64,000 nucleotides of DNA from Inediibacterium massiliense (GTDB lineage Bacteria > Bacillota > Clostridia > Peptostreptococcales > Thermotaleaceae). The first letter of the stretch is position 1. Each line of letters opens with the position of its first letter. The stretch is taken from contig NZ_LN876587.1 in NCBI RefSeq assembly GCF_001282725.1, positions 1,235,695 through 1,299,694 of the forward strand, written 5' to 3'. The notes beneath the pieces are model-generated. The model was not told the DNA's origin and did no database searches. It saw nothing but the letters and a program-made list of their open reading frames with translations. Below, in pieces: positions 35,210-44,606 of this stretch. The translations under genes were made by a program, and so were the position numbers.

Positions 35210-36490
35210 TTATATAAGATTTTCTTCATAAATATTGAGTAAATTCATTTTTTCAATTCTCTTTTTAATTTTTTCTATGTCTGTCGTATAAAGATCTAAT
35301 TCTTTCATTCTTTGAAAATAATCTGCTCCTGCAAAGGTATATCTTGTTCTTAATCCTTCTTCTGTCTTTCTTTGTTCGCTTTCATAAGAAATCAAATCTC
35401 CTATGGCAATGCTACGAGGCAGTTCTAAAAGTGATATACCTTTTATCAGTCTTACACTATTGTGTCCTGCTAAACTTCCTGTAACAATAGCTTCTGTATG
35501 ACCTACAAATAATCCTGATTTTTCTCCTGCACAAAATAGGTTTTTAAGTCCATTTACTTGCATTTTATTATTTCTTGGTGCAATAGATAAATATCTTATA
35601 GAATTTCCTACTCCTCCTGAATAAGGATCTTCATATCTTGCATTTTCTAACCCTTTAAATTTTCTTAGCTTTTCTAGTGGATAAAAAGGTGCCATAAGCT
35701 TTGCATGACCCGTATCTAATAAAACAATATTTTCTGCAAACTCTTTGAGTGCATATTGCTGACAAACCTTCATATCTAATTTTTTCATGTTGATTTCTTC
35801 TTTTGGAACAGGAAGAAGTACTACCCCTGTATCATTTAGCTTTTGCACTATTTCTTCACTTAAAGAATCTTTATTTAATTTACATGATCCACTAAATGCT
35901 CCATAAGTTCCATCTTTTCTTTTTCCTATGTCATCTTTGATTCCTGCTTTACTCGTAATACTTACTCTAGGACCAAAGGAAGGACATCTTAATATACACA
36001 TAGAACATCCATTTCCATATTTCAGGCAATTTCCCATAGGTCCTGTAGAACCTGTTGTTTCAATATATACATCTGCTTTTATTTTCCTTTCATCTTGCAA
36101 AACAATGGATGCAATTCTTTGATCTTTTACTTCTACATCTACAACTCTTGACTTAAATTGTAGATCAATACCCATTTCTTGAAGCAACTTTCTTACCATA
36201 GGTTCAACTTTACAAACATCATAAAGATTTGCATGTTTATGACCAGGAAATTCAATATTTACATGTCTTGAAGCTTGATCAGTCACTTCAAATAATTCTT
36301 TGGCCCCTAATAATATATTTTCTTCTGCTGCCGTATATCTACCATTGTTTCTCATGATTCCCCCTACATTTCCAAGTCCTAGCAAAATATCCATTCTCTC
36401 AAGTATTGTTACATCTGCTCCTGCTTTCTTTGCAGTTATAGCTGCTGCTACACCTGCCCATCCTCCCCCAATGATTACTACCTTTGCCAT
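35210..36490 (-). CDS. FAD-dependent oxidoreductase with cysteine cluster
   Basis: A 426-residue flavoprotein with the dinucleotide fold IIGGGWAGVAAAITA at the N-terminus, LERMDILLGLGNVGGIMRNN recalling GidA/TrmFO-type proteins, and an internal NGCSMCILRCPSFGPR cluster near 160 that may hold an Fe-S centre or redox disulfide. A C-terminal FAD-binding segment (LFCAGEKSGLFVGHTEA) completes the fold. It starts immediately after the stop of the ferredoxin-reductase-like gene, so the two are surely a functional pair. The substrate is unknown. Confidence 0.82.
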   Translation of the reverse strand: MAKVVIIGGGWAGVAAAITAKKAGADVTILERMDILLGLGNVGGIMRNNGRYTAAEENILLGAKELFEVTDQASRHVNIEFPGHKHANLYDVCKVEPMVRKLLQEMGIDLQFKSRVVDVEVKDQRIASIVLQDERKIKADVYIETTGSTGPMGNCLKYGNGCSMCILRCPSFGPRVSITSKAGIKDDIGKRKDGTYGAFSGSCKLNKDSLSEEIVQKLNDTGVVLLPVPKEEINMKKLDMKVCQQYALKEFAENIVLLDTGHAKLMAPFYPLEKLRKFKGLENARYEDPYSGGVGNSIRYLSIAPRNNKMQVNGLKNLFCAGEKSGLFVGHTEAIVTGSLAGHNSVRLIKGISLLELPRSIAIGDLISYESEQRKTEEGLRTRYTFAGADYFQRMKELDLYTTDIEKIKKRIEKMNLLNIYEENLI

Positions 36491-37441
36491 TTATTTTCCC
36501 TCCTCTAAAATTTCTTCAGCTTTTACTTGCATTTTACACATTCTCACCAATTGTCCGCTCTTTGTTTTACAAGTACAAGCACCACAAATTCCTTCTCCAC
36601 AACACATAGATGAATTGTTTGTAAAAACAAGCTTTGACGTATCTTCAATTTCATCTTTCACTATATTATGAAGTTTATCAGATCCCGAACTATAAATTAA
36701 ATCATAATTTTCTTTTAATAAAGATGTTAATAGATCCACTCCTTTTTGATTTCTTAGAGAAATTTCTATAGGGTCTATTTTAAATTCTTTCATATACTCT
36801 TTTATAAAATCCACTCCTATTTTTCCAGGATCCATGACAAAGGTAATATGATTTTTATTTTTAAGAAGATGTTTGATAGCAAGAATAGAAGGTGCTAATC
36901 CTACTCCTTTTCCAATGAATAAAACTTTTTTCTCCTTTGTTTCTTTTAATTTTTTCATCCCTATTACGCCATTCCAATAAGGGCCTCTTACCAATATTTT
37001 TTCTTCGCAAGACAAAATATCCTTCGTCTTAGGTCCTAAAATTTGTACTACAAATTGTATTTCTCCATTCTTCTCATCTACATCCATAATAGACATAGGT
37101 GTATCAAAAAAATATGGTTTTTCTATATGTCTAATAAAAATATAGGACCCCGGATGCTTTAATTTTAAGGCTAACTCTACATCCACTTTTACTTTAAAAA
37201 GAATATATTCATCTTTTATTACTTTTTTCTCAATAATCTTTCCTTCTACCGTTTTTCTAATATCTTTTCTTTTTTGACCATTCCAATAAAATTCTTGATA
37301 GATACATATCCCCTGCCAATTGCAATCGCATAGCTCTTTTCCTTGTAAATGATTACACATGATACACTCTTTCATTTCCGCTAGGTAACATGGGCAATAT
37401 TCACTTCCCATATCTACACATATGTGATCTTTATCGCTCAA
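36491..37441 (-). CDS. PyrK-like FAD/NAD-binding iron-sulfur reductase
   Basis: 316 residues: an N-terminal cysteine-rich segment (about 8-45; CPC, CIMC, CDC), a ferredoxin-reductase-type FAD/NAD module (about 60-270, GKGVGLAPSILAIKHLL), and a C-terminal [2Fe-2S] motif CCGEGICGACTCK like PyrK of dihydroorotate dehydrogenase B. It probably delivers electrons from NAD(P)H to the partner flavoprotein. Start TTG 37441 sits after GGGGGAG; the longer frame starts inside that site. Confidence 0.82.
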   Translation of the reverse strand: MSDKDHICVDMGSEYCPCYLAEMKECIMCNHLQGKELCDCNWQGICIYQEFYWNGQKRKDIRKTVEGKIIEKKVIKDEYILFKVKVDVELALKLKHPGSYIFIRHIEKPYFFDTPMSIMDVDEKNGEIQFVVQILGPKTKDILSCEEKILVRGPYWNGVIGMKKLKETKEKKVLFIGKGVGLAPSILAIKHLLKNKNHITFVMDPGKIGVDFIKEYMKEFKIDPIEISLRNQKGVDLLTSLLKENYDLIYSSGSDKLHNIVKDEIEDTSKLVFTNNSSMCCGEGICGACTCKTKSGQLVRMCKMQVKAEEILEEGK

Positions 37442-37476
37442 ATTTACTCCCCCCAATTTTAAGGATAAAAAAAACG

Positions 37477-37491
37477 CCCTATATAATAGGG
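37477..37491 (-). terminator. Terminator of the carboxypeptidase gene
   Basis: CCCTAT (37477-37482) and ATAGGG (37486-37491), followed on the minus strand by CG and eight T. Confidence 0.8.
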
Positions 37492-37503
37492 TATTTTTTT
37501 TCT

Positions 37504-38628
37504 TTAAAATTGGTTACTATTTGAAAAATAATCTATGATTTTATCTTTTATAGTTTTACATTCTATATCTTCTCTACATACTAAATCTGTAGTATAAATA
37601 AGTTGATGTTTTAGATAAATTTTTGCTTTTCCTATTTTTTGCCCTCTTTTTATTGGAGCTTTTACTTTTTCATTTACTTTTAAAATCATCATAGTTTGAT
37701 TTTGTTCTTCTTTTGTCAGGGGTAATATAACCTCTTCTTTTCCTACAATTTTTGTATTTTTCTTTTTCCCATTTTCTATAGATATGGTTTTAACCACACC
37801 ATCTTTTTTGATCATACGAAATGGTTCATAATGATCAAATGCCTCGTCTAATAAACTATATGAATCTTCAAACCAATTGTAATCATTTAAAACTACACAT
37901 ACAAGCTGCATACCACCTCTTGTGGCTGAAGTCACAAGACATCTTCCTGCTGCCCTCGTATATCCAGTTTTTACTCCATCTCCACCTTTGTATTGGCTAA
38001 GGGTTTTGTTTTTATTATAAAAATGTTTATATCCTTCTCGATCTGCTATCCAAAGTTTTGTTTTTACAATTTCTTTAAAATGTTTATTTCTTAAAGCTTC
38101 TCTACTAATTAAAGCTAAATCATAAGCTGTAGTATAATGATTCTCATCATGTAACCCATGAGGATTCACAAAATTTGTATTCTTTGCACCAATTTCTTTA
38201 GCCTTTTGATTCATCAACTCTGCAAATTTCTCTACAGAACCTGCTACCTCTATGGCAATTGCAGTAGCTGCATCATTTCCAGAGCGAAGCATTAAGCCAT
38301 AAAGTAAATCTTTCATTTTTACTCTTTCATCATAACCTAAATAAATAGATGAGCCTTCCACCCCTACTGCTTTCTTAGAAATTTTTACTTTTTGATCTAG
38401 CTTTACTTTTTCTATTCCTAAAAGAGCAGTCATAATTTTAGTAGTGCTTGCCATAGGTTTTTTTGCATATATGTTTTTCTGATAAAGAACTCTACCACTT
38501 TTTACATCCATTACTATAGCACTACTTGCAGAATTTGGAAACATCTCTTTTGCAAAGGTTAAAGTAGTAAATTGGAATATCATTATTACTACTAGGAAGT
38601 ATATTGATATCTTTTTTCTCAAACTCAT
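37504..38628 (-). CDS. D-alanyl-D-alanine carboxypeptidase (S11)
   Basis: A 374-residue penicillin-binding protein, DacB/DacF type. A signal peptide ends near residue 27; the catalytic motifs are STTK (Ser61, Lys64), SGN near 120 and KTG in DGVKTGYT near 215. It trims the D-Ala of peptidoglycan stem peptides, probably outside the membrane. ATG 38628 is only 2 bases after GGAG; TTG 38619, 3 codons on, has better spacing and is an alternative. A second S11 enzyme lies at 41478. Confidence 0.9.
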   Translation of the reverse strand: MSLRKKISIYFLVVIMIFQFTTLTFAKEMFPNSASSAIVMDVKSGRVLYQKNIYAKKPMASTTKIMTALLGIEKVKLDQKVKISKKAVGVEGSSIYLGYDERVKMKDLLYGLMLRSGNDAATAIAIEVAGSVEKFAELMNQKAKEIGAKNTNFVNPHGLHDENHYTTAYDLALISREALRNKHFKEIVKTKLWIADREGYKHFYNKNKTLSQYKGGDGVKTGYTRAAGRCLVTSATRGGMQLVCVVLNDYNWFEDSYSLLDEAFDHYEPFRMIKKDGVVKTISIENGKKKNTKIVGKEEVILPLTKEEQNQTMMILKVNEKVKAPIKRGQKIGKAKIYLKHQLIYTTDLVCREDIECKTIKDKIIDYFSNSNQF

Positions 38629-38873
38629 CACTCCATTTATTTTCTTGCCTATGTCTATTATTTTCAGATCATAAAAAAATCATTCATTTTTATGATAAAA
38701 AAATTTGCATATTCCTTTCGAAATTGCTCATAGCGCCAACGAAATTCTTTCATTTCATTCGGAATTTCCGTTGCTTAAAATTACTAGAAATTTTAACTTT
38801 CTGAAATTATCTACAATTTATTCATTTATATAAATTCCTATAGAATAAAATAAGGAGTTGAAATTTCCACTCC
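38629..38873. other. Intergenic with imperfect hairpin
   Basis: AACGAAATTC (38738-38747) and GAATTTCCGTT (38763-38773) can pair with one bulge. No gene is seen. The terminator of ytfJ closes the region at 38849-38878. Confidence 0.45.
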
Positions 38874-38878
38874 TTATT
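38849..38878 (-). terminator. Terminator of ytfJ
   Basis: AATAAGGAGT (38849-38858) pairs with ACTCCTTATT (38869-38878); the stop codon of ytfJ lies in the 3' arm. Confidence 0.75.
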
Positions 38879-39323
38879 CTTCTGTATCCTCTTCTTGTGT
38901 ATTTTTTTGTATTTTACTTTTACTTTTTTTGCTAGACATTCCTTGGACTTTATCTAATAATTTAGGAATAAAATTGATCACATTATCTACCATATTTGCA
39001 TTTTGATCAACTGGTAATAATTTCATTTCTCCATTTCCTACTACCATAAAAGCTACTGGTTGAACAGAAACTCCTGCTCCAGTTCCTCCAGCAAAAGGTA
39101 ATTTTTTATTATCTTCCTCATCCGAATTATTTCCTTGTGAAGAATTATTTTTAGTATATTCCCCACCTCCAGATGCAAAACCAAAAGATACTCTAGATAT
39201 GGGAATAATCACTGTACCATCTGGAGACTCCACTGGATCTCCTACAATGGTATTGACATCTACCATGTCTTTTAAACTTTCCATTGTAGTTTTCATTAAT
39301 GCTTCTATAGGATGACTACCCAT
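38874..39323 (-). CDS. ytfJ: Sporulation protein YtfJ/GerW
   Basis: A 149-residue protein: HPIEALMKTTMESLKDMVDVNTIVG opening, a VIIPISRVSFGFASGGGEY core, an acidic linker, then GGTGAGVSVQPVAFMVV. This is the GerW/YtfJ family, needed in Bacillus for germination with certain nutrients. It follows DUF2953 by 4 bases, at the end of the scp operon. Confidence 0.92.
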   Translation of the reverse strand: MGSHPIEALMKTTMESLKDMVDVNTIVGDPVESPDGTVIIPISRVSFGFASGGGEYTKNNSSQGNNSDEEDNKKLPFAGGTGAGVSVQPVAFMVVGNGEMKLLPVDQNANMVDNVINFIPKLLDKVQGMSSKKSKSKIQKNTQEEDTEE

Positions 39324-39327
39324 CTTT

Positions 39328-39969
39328 TCACCGCCTTTTTATCAAAAATGTATATAAAATCTTTATAGTCGCAATAATAATATAGCCTATTTTCATACTT
39401 ATTATGCAATTAAGGTTCATTTTAAAAATTTGTTGATTAAAATTAGGACATACTTTTATATTCATTTCTTTACAATTTATATTCTCTTTTATAAATGTAA
39501 AAATTTGCCCTTCTATCATCCAAAAAAATCCTGATATGATTCCAGTGACTGCTGCATCTCCTATTCCAAATTCAATTTTCAAAAAAAAATCATCCATTAC
39601 AATTTTTGTACGCAAATATTCAATGACATGATTATACAAACGATTCAAATATTTTATTTTTCTGTGAATTTTTTTCATCTCTTCTATGGTTAAAATTGAT
39701 TTTTCCTCTTGTGATACTCTCATATCTTCATTGGTTTCTTTTCTTACTTTTAAAAAAGGTTTCACATTCTTTTTCATATCCACATCCAAAAAAGGAATCT
39801 CCATATTGTATCTAAACAATCCAAAAAACGTTTTAAAATTCAATATAATTTTATCATTTTCATTGTCCTTTAAAACTTTGGCTTCCAAAACTATAGGAAT
39901 AAAAGAAATTATAAATAAAATTATTAATATAATGATTAGTACATAAATTTTGAAGCACCACCTCTCCAC
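39328..39969 (-). CDS. DUF2953 membrane protein
   Basis: A protein of about 205-213 residues with one N-terminal helix (about 10-28) and a C-terminal hydrophobic segment, plus the family stretch FGIGDAAVTGIISGFFWM. DUF2953 proteins often precede ytfJ. The Shine-Dalgarno GGAGAGGTGG lies inside the reading frame; the in-frame codon 9-10 bases later is ATT, so either the upstream GTG 39969 or that ATT is used. Confidence 0.8.
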   Translation of the reverse strand: MERWCFKIYVLIIILIILFIISFIPIVLEAKVLKDNENDKIILNFKTFFGLFRYNMEIPFLDVDMKKNVKPFLKVRKETNEDMRVSQEEKSILTIEEMKKIHRKIKYLNRLYNHVIEYLRTKIVMDDFFLKIEFGIGDAAVTGIISGFFWMIEGQIFTFIKENINCKEMNIKVCPNFNQQIFKMNLNCIISMKIGYIIIATIKILYTFLIKRR

Positions 39970-40013
39970 TTATCGTCTATTTTTTCCATAAATTATAAAA
40001 AATACACATAAAA

Positions 40014-40043
40014 AACCTCCAATCATAAAAATGATTGGAGGTT
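40014..40043 (-). terminator. Terminator of scpB
   Basis: AACCTCCAATCAT (40014-40026) and ATGATTGGAGGTT (40031-40043), 13-bp stem, T-run on the minus strand. Confidence 0.9.
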
Positions 40044-40057
40044 CACTATTCAAAGTA

Positions 40058-40603
40058 TTATTCATCAGATAAATCTGTCATATTTAACCCTTCAAATTCC
40101 TCAAGTTTTGGTAAATCATTTAAATGATTAAATCCAAAGGCTTTTAAAAATATATCTGTAGTTTTATAAAGAATAGGTCTTCCTGTTTTTTCTAATCTTC
40201 CACCTTCTTCTATTAAGTCTTTTTCTAATAGGGTATTGATGGCTTTATCACTTTTTACTCCACGAATTCCTTCTATTTCTGGTCTTGTGATAGGTTGATT
40301 ATATGCAATGATCGCTAAAACCTCTAATGCAGCTTGAGTGAGTCCTTTACTTTGCGAAGGAGTACAAAGTTTTTGAATATAATCAAAATGTTCACTATTT
40401 GTACATAATTGAAAATTGTTATTCACTTCTATGATCTGAATCCCTCTATTTTCTTCTTCATATGTTTTTTTCAAATCTATCAAACATTTTCTTACATATT
40501 CTTGGGATAAATCTAATGTATCTGATATATTTTTAATAGGAAGTGGCTCTCCCCATACAAATAACATAGCTTCTATAATTGATTTTACTTCTTTTTCTTC
40601 CAT
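40058..40603 (-). CDS. scpB: Segregation and condensation protein B
   Basis: A 181-residue tandem winged-helix protein with EAMLFVWGEPLP near the start and QAALEVLAIIAYNQPITRPEIEGIRGV in parts near 95-120. ScpB binds ScpA and the SMC condensin complex. ATG 40603 is 1 base after the scpA stop and has GAGGTG at 7 bases, so translation is coupled. Confidence 0.95.
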   Translation of the reverse strand: MEEKEVKSIIEAMLFVWGEPLPIKNISDTLDLSQEYVRKCLIDLKKTYEEENRGIQIIEVNNNFQLCTNSEHFDYIQKLCTPSQSKGLTQAALEVLAIIAYNQPITRPEIEGIRGVKSDKAINTLLEKDLIEEGGRLEKTGRPILYKTTDIFLKAFGFNHLNDLPKLEEFEGLNMTDLSDE

Positions 40604-40604
40604 T

Positions 40605-41357
40605 TTAATGCACCTCATTTATCACTTTTCTTTGAATCATAATCCTTCCAAATACTCTATCTTGTTGTACCAAAATAAATTTTAATTTTATAAGTTCTAA
40701 TAGCGCTAAAAAAGTTACTACCATTTCACTTTTACTCCAAGGAGCATGAAATAGATCTTCAAATTCTACACTATGTTCAAGTGTAATGATCTCTTTAATA
40801 GACTCTATCTTATCTTCTAAGCTATATTCATCCCTTTGAATAGAATGAAAATTTATATTGTCTTGTGATAATTTTTTTCTTTTTTTCAATAACTTTTCAA
40901 AAGCATCTATTAAGTCTTTCATATCCATATTCTCTATTTCTTTTGAATCTGTCTGAATATATTCATCAAATTGTTCTGGATCTTTATAAAAAATTTTAGT
41001 ATGCAATTCCTCTCTATTTTTGAATTCTGTAGCCACATATTTATATTTTTTATATTCAATCAATCTTTTTACTAATTCTTTACGAGGATCTTCTTCCTCT
41101 ATATCCATTGCAATCTGGCTTTCTTCTTCATTTGGAAGAAGCATCTTAGATTTTATTTCTATTAATGTAGCAGCCATAACTAAAAATTCACTGGCAATTT
41201 CTAAATCAAATTTTTTCATATTTTCTATATAGTCCATATATTGCTCTGTAATCTTAGCAATAGGAATATTATAAATATCTACTTTTGCCTTTTCAATTAA
41301 ATGAAATAATAAATCAAAAGGTCCTTCAAATTCTTTTAATTTTATATTATAAGACAT
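40605..41357 (-). CDS. scpA: Segregation and condensation protein A
   Basis: A 250-residue kleisin: LKEFEGPFDLLFHLIEKAKVDIYNIPI at the N-terminus and a C-terminal winged helix (VVTFLALLELIKLKFILVQQ). It bridges the SMC heads. AGGTG precedes the ATG. Confidence 0.95.
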   Translation of the reverse strand: MSYNIKLKEFEGPFDLLFHLIEKAKVDIYNIPIAKITEQYMDYIENMKKFDLEIASEFLVMAATLIEIKSKMLLPNEEESQIAMDIEEEDPRKELVKRLIEYKKYKYVATEFKNREELHTKIFYKDPEQFDEYIQTDSKEIENMDMKDLIDAFEKLLKKRKKLSQDNINFHSIQRDEYSLEDKIESIKEIITLEHSVEFEDLFHAPWSKSEMVVTFLALLELIKLKFILVQQDRVFGRIMIQRKVINEVH

Positions 41358-41416
41358 GCTTTCACCTGCTTTACGGGAATTTCTACATTATTATATCACA
41401 AGTATAGGGACAAAAG

Positions 41417-41454
41417 AAAAAAGTAATTACATAAATTTATGTAACTACTTTTTT
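41417..41454 (-). terminator. Terminator of dacF
   Basis: AAAAAAGTA-TTACATAAA and TTTATGTAA-TACTTTTTT form a long stem with one mismatch after the dacF stop. Confidence 0.8.
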
Positions 41455-41477
41455 CTTAGGAATATAACAATTTTTTA

Positions 41478-42641
41478 TTATTGTACAGTTTTTAATAGAA
41501 TCTTTTTAAATATATTTCTAAAAGAAGCTGGTTTGATTTCTTCTTTTGCAACTAAATCTACTCTACCTATTTCAGTTCCATCTTTCGTAAGAATGATTTC
41601 TCCAATTTTCTGATTTTTTTTCACAGGAGCTTTTATACTTTTAGGTACTATAATTTCTTTTTGCACCTTATTTTCTTCTCCTTTTTTCACTAACGTATTG
41701 ACTGACTCTTTTGTCATAACCATTACTTTTTCTTTATTTCCTTTCTCGACCTTTACTTCATCCATAATCTGATTTTTTTTAGCTATGGATACACTACTAT
41801 AAGAAGCAAATCCATAGTTTAAAAGTTTCTTAGCTTCTTCAAATCGTATAGATGAAGTTTCACATCCAAGCACTACAGCAATTAAGGTTAATCCATTTTT
41901 AGTAGCAGAACCTGATAAACAATATTTTGCATCAGATGTAAAGCCTGTTTTGATTCCATTAGCCCCTGGATATGTTCTAATTAATTTATTAGTATTTGTG
42001 AGTTGAAGATTTGTTTCTTTTTTGTTTGGTAAACCTACTTTCATAGTAGACATCCAAATAGTCAAATACTCATGTATTTTAGGATATTTTAACAATTCCC
42101 TTGACATAATAGAAATATCATAAGCACTTGTATAGTGCCCTTCTTGAGGCAATCCATTTGTATTCATAAATTGTGTATCATTCATTCCTAATTCTTTTGC
42201 TCTTTTATTCATTTTCTGAACAAAAGTCTCTTCTGTTCCACTGATATATTCAGCCAGTCCTATACAAGCATCATTTGCAGAAGCTACTGCAATTCCTTTT
42301 AATAGCTGATCTACACTTTTTGACTCTCCTGGTTCTAAATAAAGCTGACTTCCTCCCATTGAAGAAGCTCTTTCACTAATTGTCACTTGATCTTTAAGTG
42401 AAATTTTTCCTTGATCTATGGCTTCCATTGCAAGTAACATAGTCATTATTTTTGTTACGCTAGCAGGTGGAAGTTTATCATGAGAGTTTTTCTCATAAAT
42501 GACTTTTCCGCTTCCTGCATCTATTAGAATAGCCGATTTAGCATCTACATGAAATTCCTCTGCCTTTGATATAAATAGTCCGTTATTTAAGATTAAAATA
42601 AAGCATATGAAAAAAATAATACTTCTATTTTTCACTTTCAT
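41478..42641 (-). CDS. dacF: D-alanyl-D-alanine carboxypeptidase, DacF-like
   Basis: A 387-residue S11 enzyme: signal peptide, SVTK at residues 61-64, SAN replacing SGN near 122, and KTG in IKTGFT. Its place with spoIIM and xerD matches the sporulation dacF gene of Bacillus. A small C-terminal anchor-like domain follows the catalytic domain. Confidence 0.88.
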   Translation of the reverse strand: MKVKNRSIIFFICFILILNNGLFISKAEEFHVDAKSAILIDAGSGKVIYEKNSHDKLPPASVTKIMTMLLAMEAIDQGKISLKDQVTISERASSMGGSQLYLEPGESKSVDQLLKGIAVASANDACIGLAEYISGTEETFVQKMNKRAKELGMNDTQFMNTNGLPQEGHYTSAYDISIMSRELLKYPKIHEYLTIWMSTMKVGLPNKKETNLQLTNTNKLIRTYPGANGIKTGFTSDAKYCLSGSATKNGLTLIAVVLGCETSSIRFEEAKKLLNYGFASYSSVSIAKKNQIMDEVKVEKGNKEKVMVMTKESVNTLVKKGEENKVQKEIIVPKSIKAPVKKNQKIGEIILTKDGTEIGRVDLVAKEEIKPASFRNIFKKILLKTVQ

Positions 42642-42711
42642 CTATTGCCCTCCTTAACTTTATATTTAATCTTATCTTTTCCATCTATAACTTTTGTTAT
42701 GCACAAAAAAA

Positions 42712-42729
42712 AGAGCCGATTTAGGCTCT
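42712..42729 (-). terminator. Terminator of xerD
   Basis: AGAGCC (42712-42717) and GGCTCT (42724-42729) followed on the minus strand by eight T; it overlaps the last codons of xerD. Confidence 0.85.
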
Positions 42730-43602
42730 AGGATGTGTTTTTTCATAAACTTCTTTTATTTTATTTTTTGTAAGAAGAGTATAAACTTGTGTAGTAGATA
42801 TATCTGAATGTCCAAGCATCTCTTGAACAGATTTTAAATCCGCTCCATTCTGAATCAAGTGTGTAGCAAAAGAATGTCTTAATGTATGAGGTGTAATTTT
42901 TTTATTAATTTCAGCCTTTTGAGTATATTTCTTTATGATCTTCCAAAAACCTTGTCTAGTCAATCTCTTTCCTTGATAATTTACAAATAAAGCCTCTTCT
43001 TTTTCTTTTATAAGATTGTTCCGAACATGCATTATATATTCTTCTAAAGTTTTTTTTGCAATGGTTCCTATAGGAATAATTCTTTCCTTAGTTTGTGTAT
43101 GACAGCATTTTATATAATCCATTTCAATGTTTATATCCAAAATATTTAAAGCTACTAATTCAGAAACTCTTATGCCTGTTGCATATAAAAGTTCTAACAT
43201 AGCTTTGTCTCTTATTCCTTTCTCAGTATGGTCAGGTTGAGATAATAAAAGCTCTACCTCCTTTAGTGTGAGTACTTCTGGAAGTCTTTTTTGTGCTTTA
43301 GGAGACTCAAGCTGAAAGGTAGGATCTTTATCCATGTATTTTTCATACACAAGATATTGACAAAAAGACCGAATAGAAGCTAAATTTCTAGCTATGGTAG
43401 AAGTAGCTTTTCCTTTTTTTTTCAAATACAGTAAATATGTGATGACCATTGTTTTATTCACTTGATCCATTTTTATAATTTCTTTTCCCTTTAAAAAATC
43501 TACAAATTGATGAATATCCCTTTTATAGGATTCTAAAGTGTTGTTAGACAGTTCTCTTTCATATTGTAAATATCGAGTAAAACCATCTAAGTAAGTATCC
43601 AT
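42721..43602 (-). CDS. xerD: Site-specific tyrosine recombinase XerD
   Basis: A 293-residue recombinase with the N-terminal SAM-like domain and catalytic R145 (GIRVSEL), K near 172, H239-x-x-R242 (HTLRH), H265 and Y274. It resolves chromosome dimers at dif. The spoIIM/xerD/dacF arrangement matches Bacillus and Clostridium. Confidence 0.93.
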   Translation of the reverse strand: MDTYLDGFTRYLQYERELSNNTLESYKRDIHQFVDFLKGKEIIKMDQVNKTMVITYLLYLKKKGKATSTIARNLASIRSFCQYLVYEKYMDKDPTFQLESPKAQKRLPEVLTLKEVELLLSQPDHTEKGIRDKAMLELLYATGIRVSELVALNILDINIEMDYIKCCHTQTKERIIPIGTIAKKTLEEYIMHVRNNLIKEKEEALFVNYQGKRLTRQGFWKIIKKYTQKAEINKKITPHTLRHSFATHLIQNGADLKSVQEMLGHSDISTTQVYTLLTKNKIKEVYEKTHPRA

Positions 43603-43652
43603 AAGCTTTATCTCCTTTGTTCTATGCTTTTTATCTGATGGTAAATAAATTT

Positions 43653-43871
43653 TTACTTCAATAAATATTTTATCATAAAATATAGATTTTCTTTAAAATT
43701 TTTTTCTTCAATATATGAACCTGATACAAATGTACTGTTTCCACTAGGAGGTCCTCCCCTTTTTTCTATAGTCCATAGTCTTGCCAATTGATCTATAAGT
43801 TGGGGTAGTAATAATGAAAATATAATTAAAATCAATAATATTTTTACAAAAAGCCCTATAGATTTATTCAT
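43653..43871 (-). CDS. Small membrane protein between spoIIM and xerD
   Basis: 72 residues: one N-terminal transmembrane helix (about 5-25), then ARLWTIEKRGGPPSGNSTF and a basic end. The location recalls yqzK (DUF4227) of Bacillus, which also precedes xerD, but the match is not proven. ATG 43871 has GAGGAGG 5 bases upstream; the longer open frame runs back into spoIIM. Confidence 0.65.
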   Translation of the reverse strand: MNKSIGLFVKILLILIIFSLLLPQLIDQLARLWTIEKRGGPPSGNSTFVSGSYIEEKNFKENLYFMIKYLLK

Positions 43872-43885
43872 ATTCCTCCTCCTCA

Positions 43886-44524
43886 TTACATATATCCTGC
43901 AATTACCTTCATAAATACAGGTGTAATATAAGCTTCGACCACACACCCTAAAATGACAACTATAAATATAGCTCCATTAATAGTACTATAAAGAATAAAC
44001 TGCTTAAATGTATTATTATGCAATGAATGAGACTTATTGAATTTTAGTCTAAGTAGCATCTTTGAAAAACTAATAGCGATCACAGATATGGCAATGATGC
44101 TAGGAATAATAAATAAATTTTGAGGAAATACAGAAGCCAGTGCAAAAGCTATTCCCTTAAGTCCAAGTTGCTCTATAAAAAATCCTACCGTAAACCCAAT
44201 AATCAAACCTCTTATTCCTACCAAAATCAATATAAGAGGCATCCCAATTACTGTAACTCCTAAAATCCAAATCAGAATGACTGTTTGTAAATTGTTACTT
44301 AAAGATTGATTAAGTATTGCAAGTGATTCAATAGAATCTTTATTTAAAATTTGAAAAAATCCCTTCATGTATTGAATCAATTCTTGTTTTTGAGGATCTG
44401 TTAATGCTTTCACAGTAAAAGCTCCAGATGAAATCCCTATAATAAAAAACATACATACAAAAAAATAGATCATGGCATTTCCCTGTATATGCTTTAAAGC
44501 AATATTATTAAATTTCTTAAACAA
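43886..44524 (-). CDS. spoIIM: Stage II sporulation protein M
   Basis: A 212-residue polytopic membrane protein with the GIRGLIIGFTVGFFIEQLG and PQNLFIIPSIIAI segments of SpoIIM. With SpoIID and SpoIIP it drives engulfment by peptidoglycan degradation. A sigma-E promoter lies just upstream, fitting mother-cell expression. Confidence 0.93.
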   Translation of the reverse strand: MFKKFNNIALKHIQGNAMIYFFVCMFFIIGISSGAFTVKALTDPQKQELIQYMKGFFQILNKDSIESLAILNQSLSNNLQTVILIWILGVTVIGMPLILILVGIRGLIIGFTVGFFIEQLGLKGIAFALASVFPQNLFIIPSIIAISVIAISFSKMLLRLKFNKSHSLHNNTFKQFILYSTINGAIFIVVILGCVVEAYITPVFMKVIAGYM

Positions 44525-44557
44525 AGAAAAACCCCCTTCCTCAGCAATGTATATAAA

Positions 44558-44587
44558 ATATTATGCATAAGAAAGAGAGAATATGAC
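44558..44587 (-). promoter_or_regulatory. Sigma-E-type promoter of spoIIM
   Basis: Minus strand GTCATATT (44587-44580), a 14-base spacer, then CATAATAT (44565-44558). This fits the sigma-E pattern (kmATATT, then CATAcamT) and spoIIM is sigma-E dependent in Bacillus. Confidence 0.7.
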
Positions 44588-44606
44588 TTGTCTATTTAAA
44601 TTTGTC

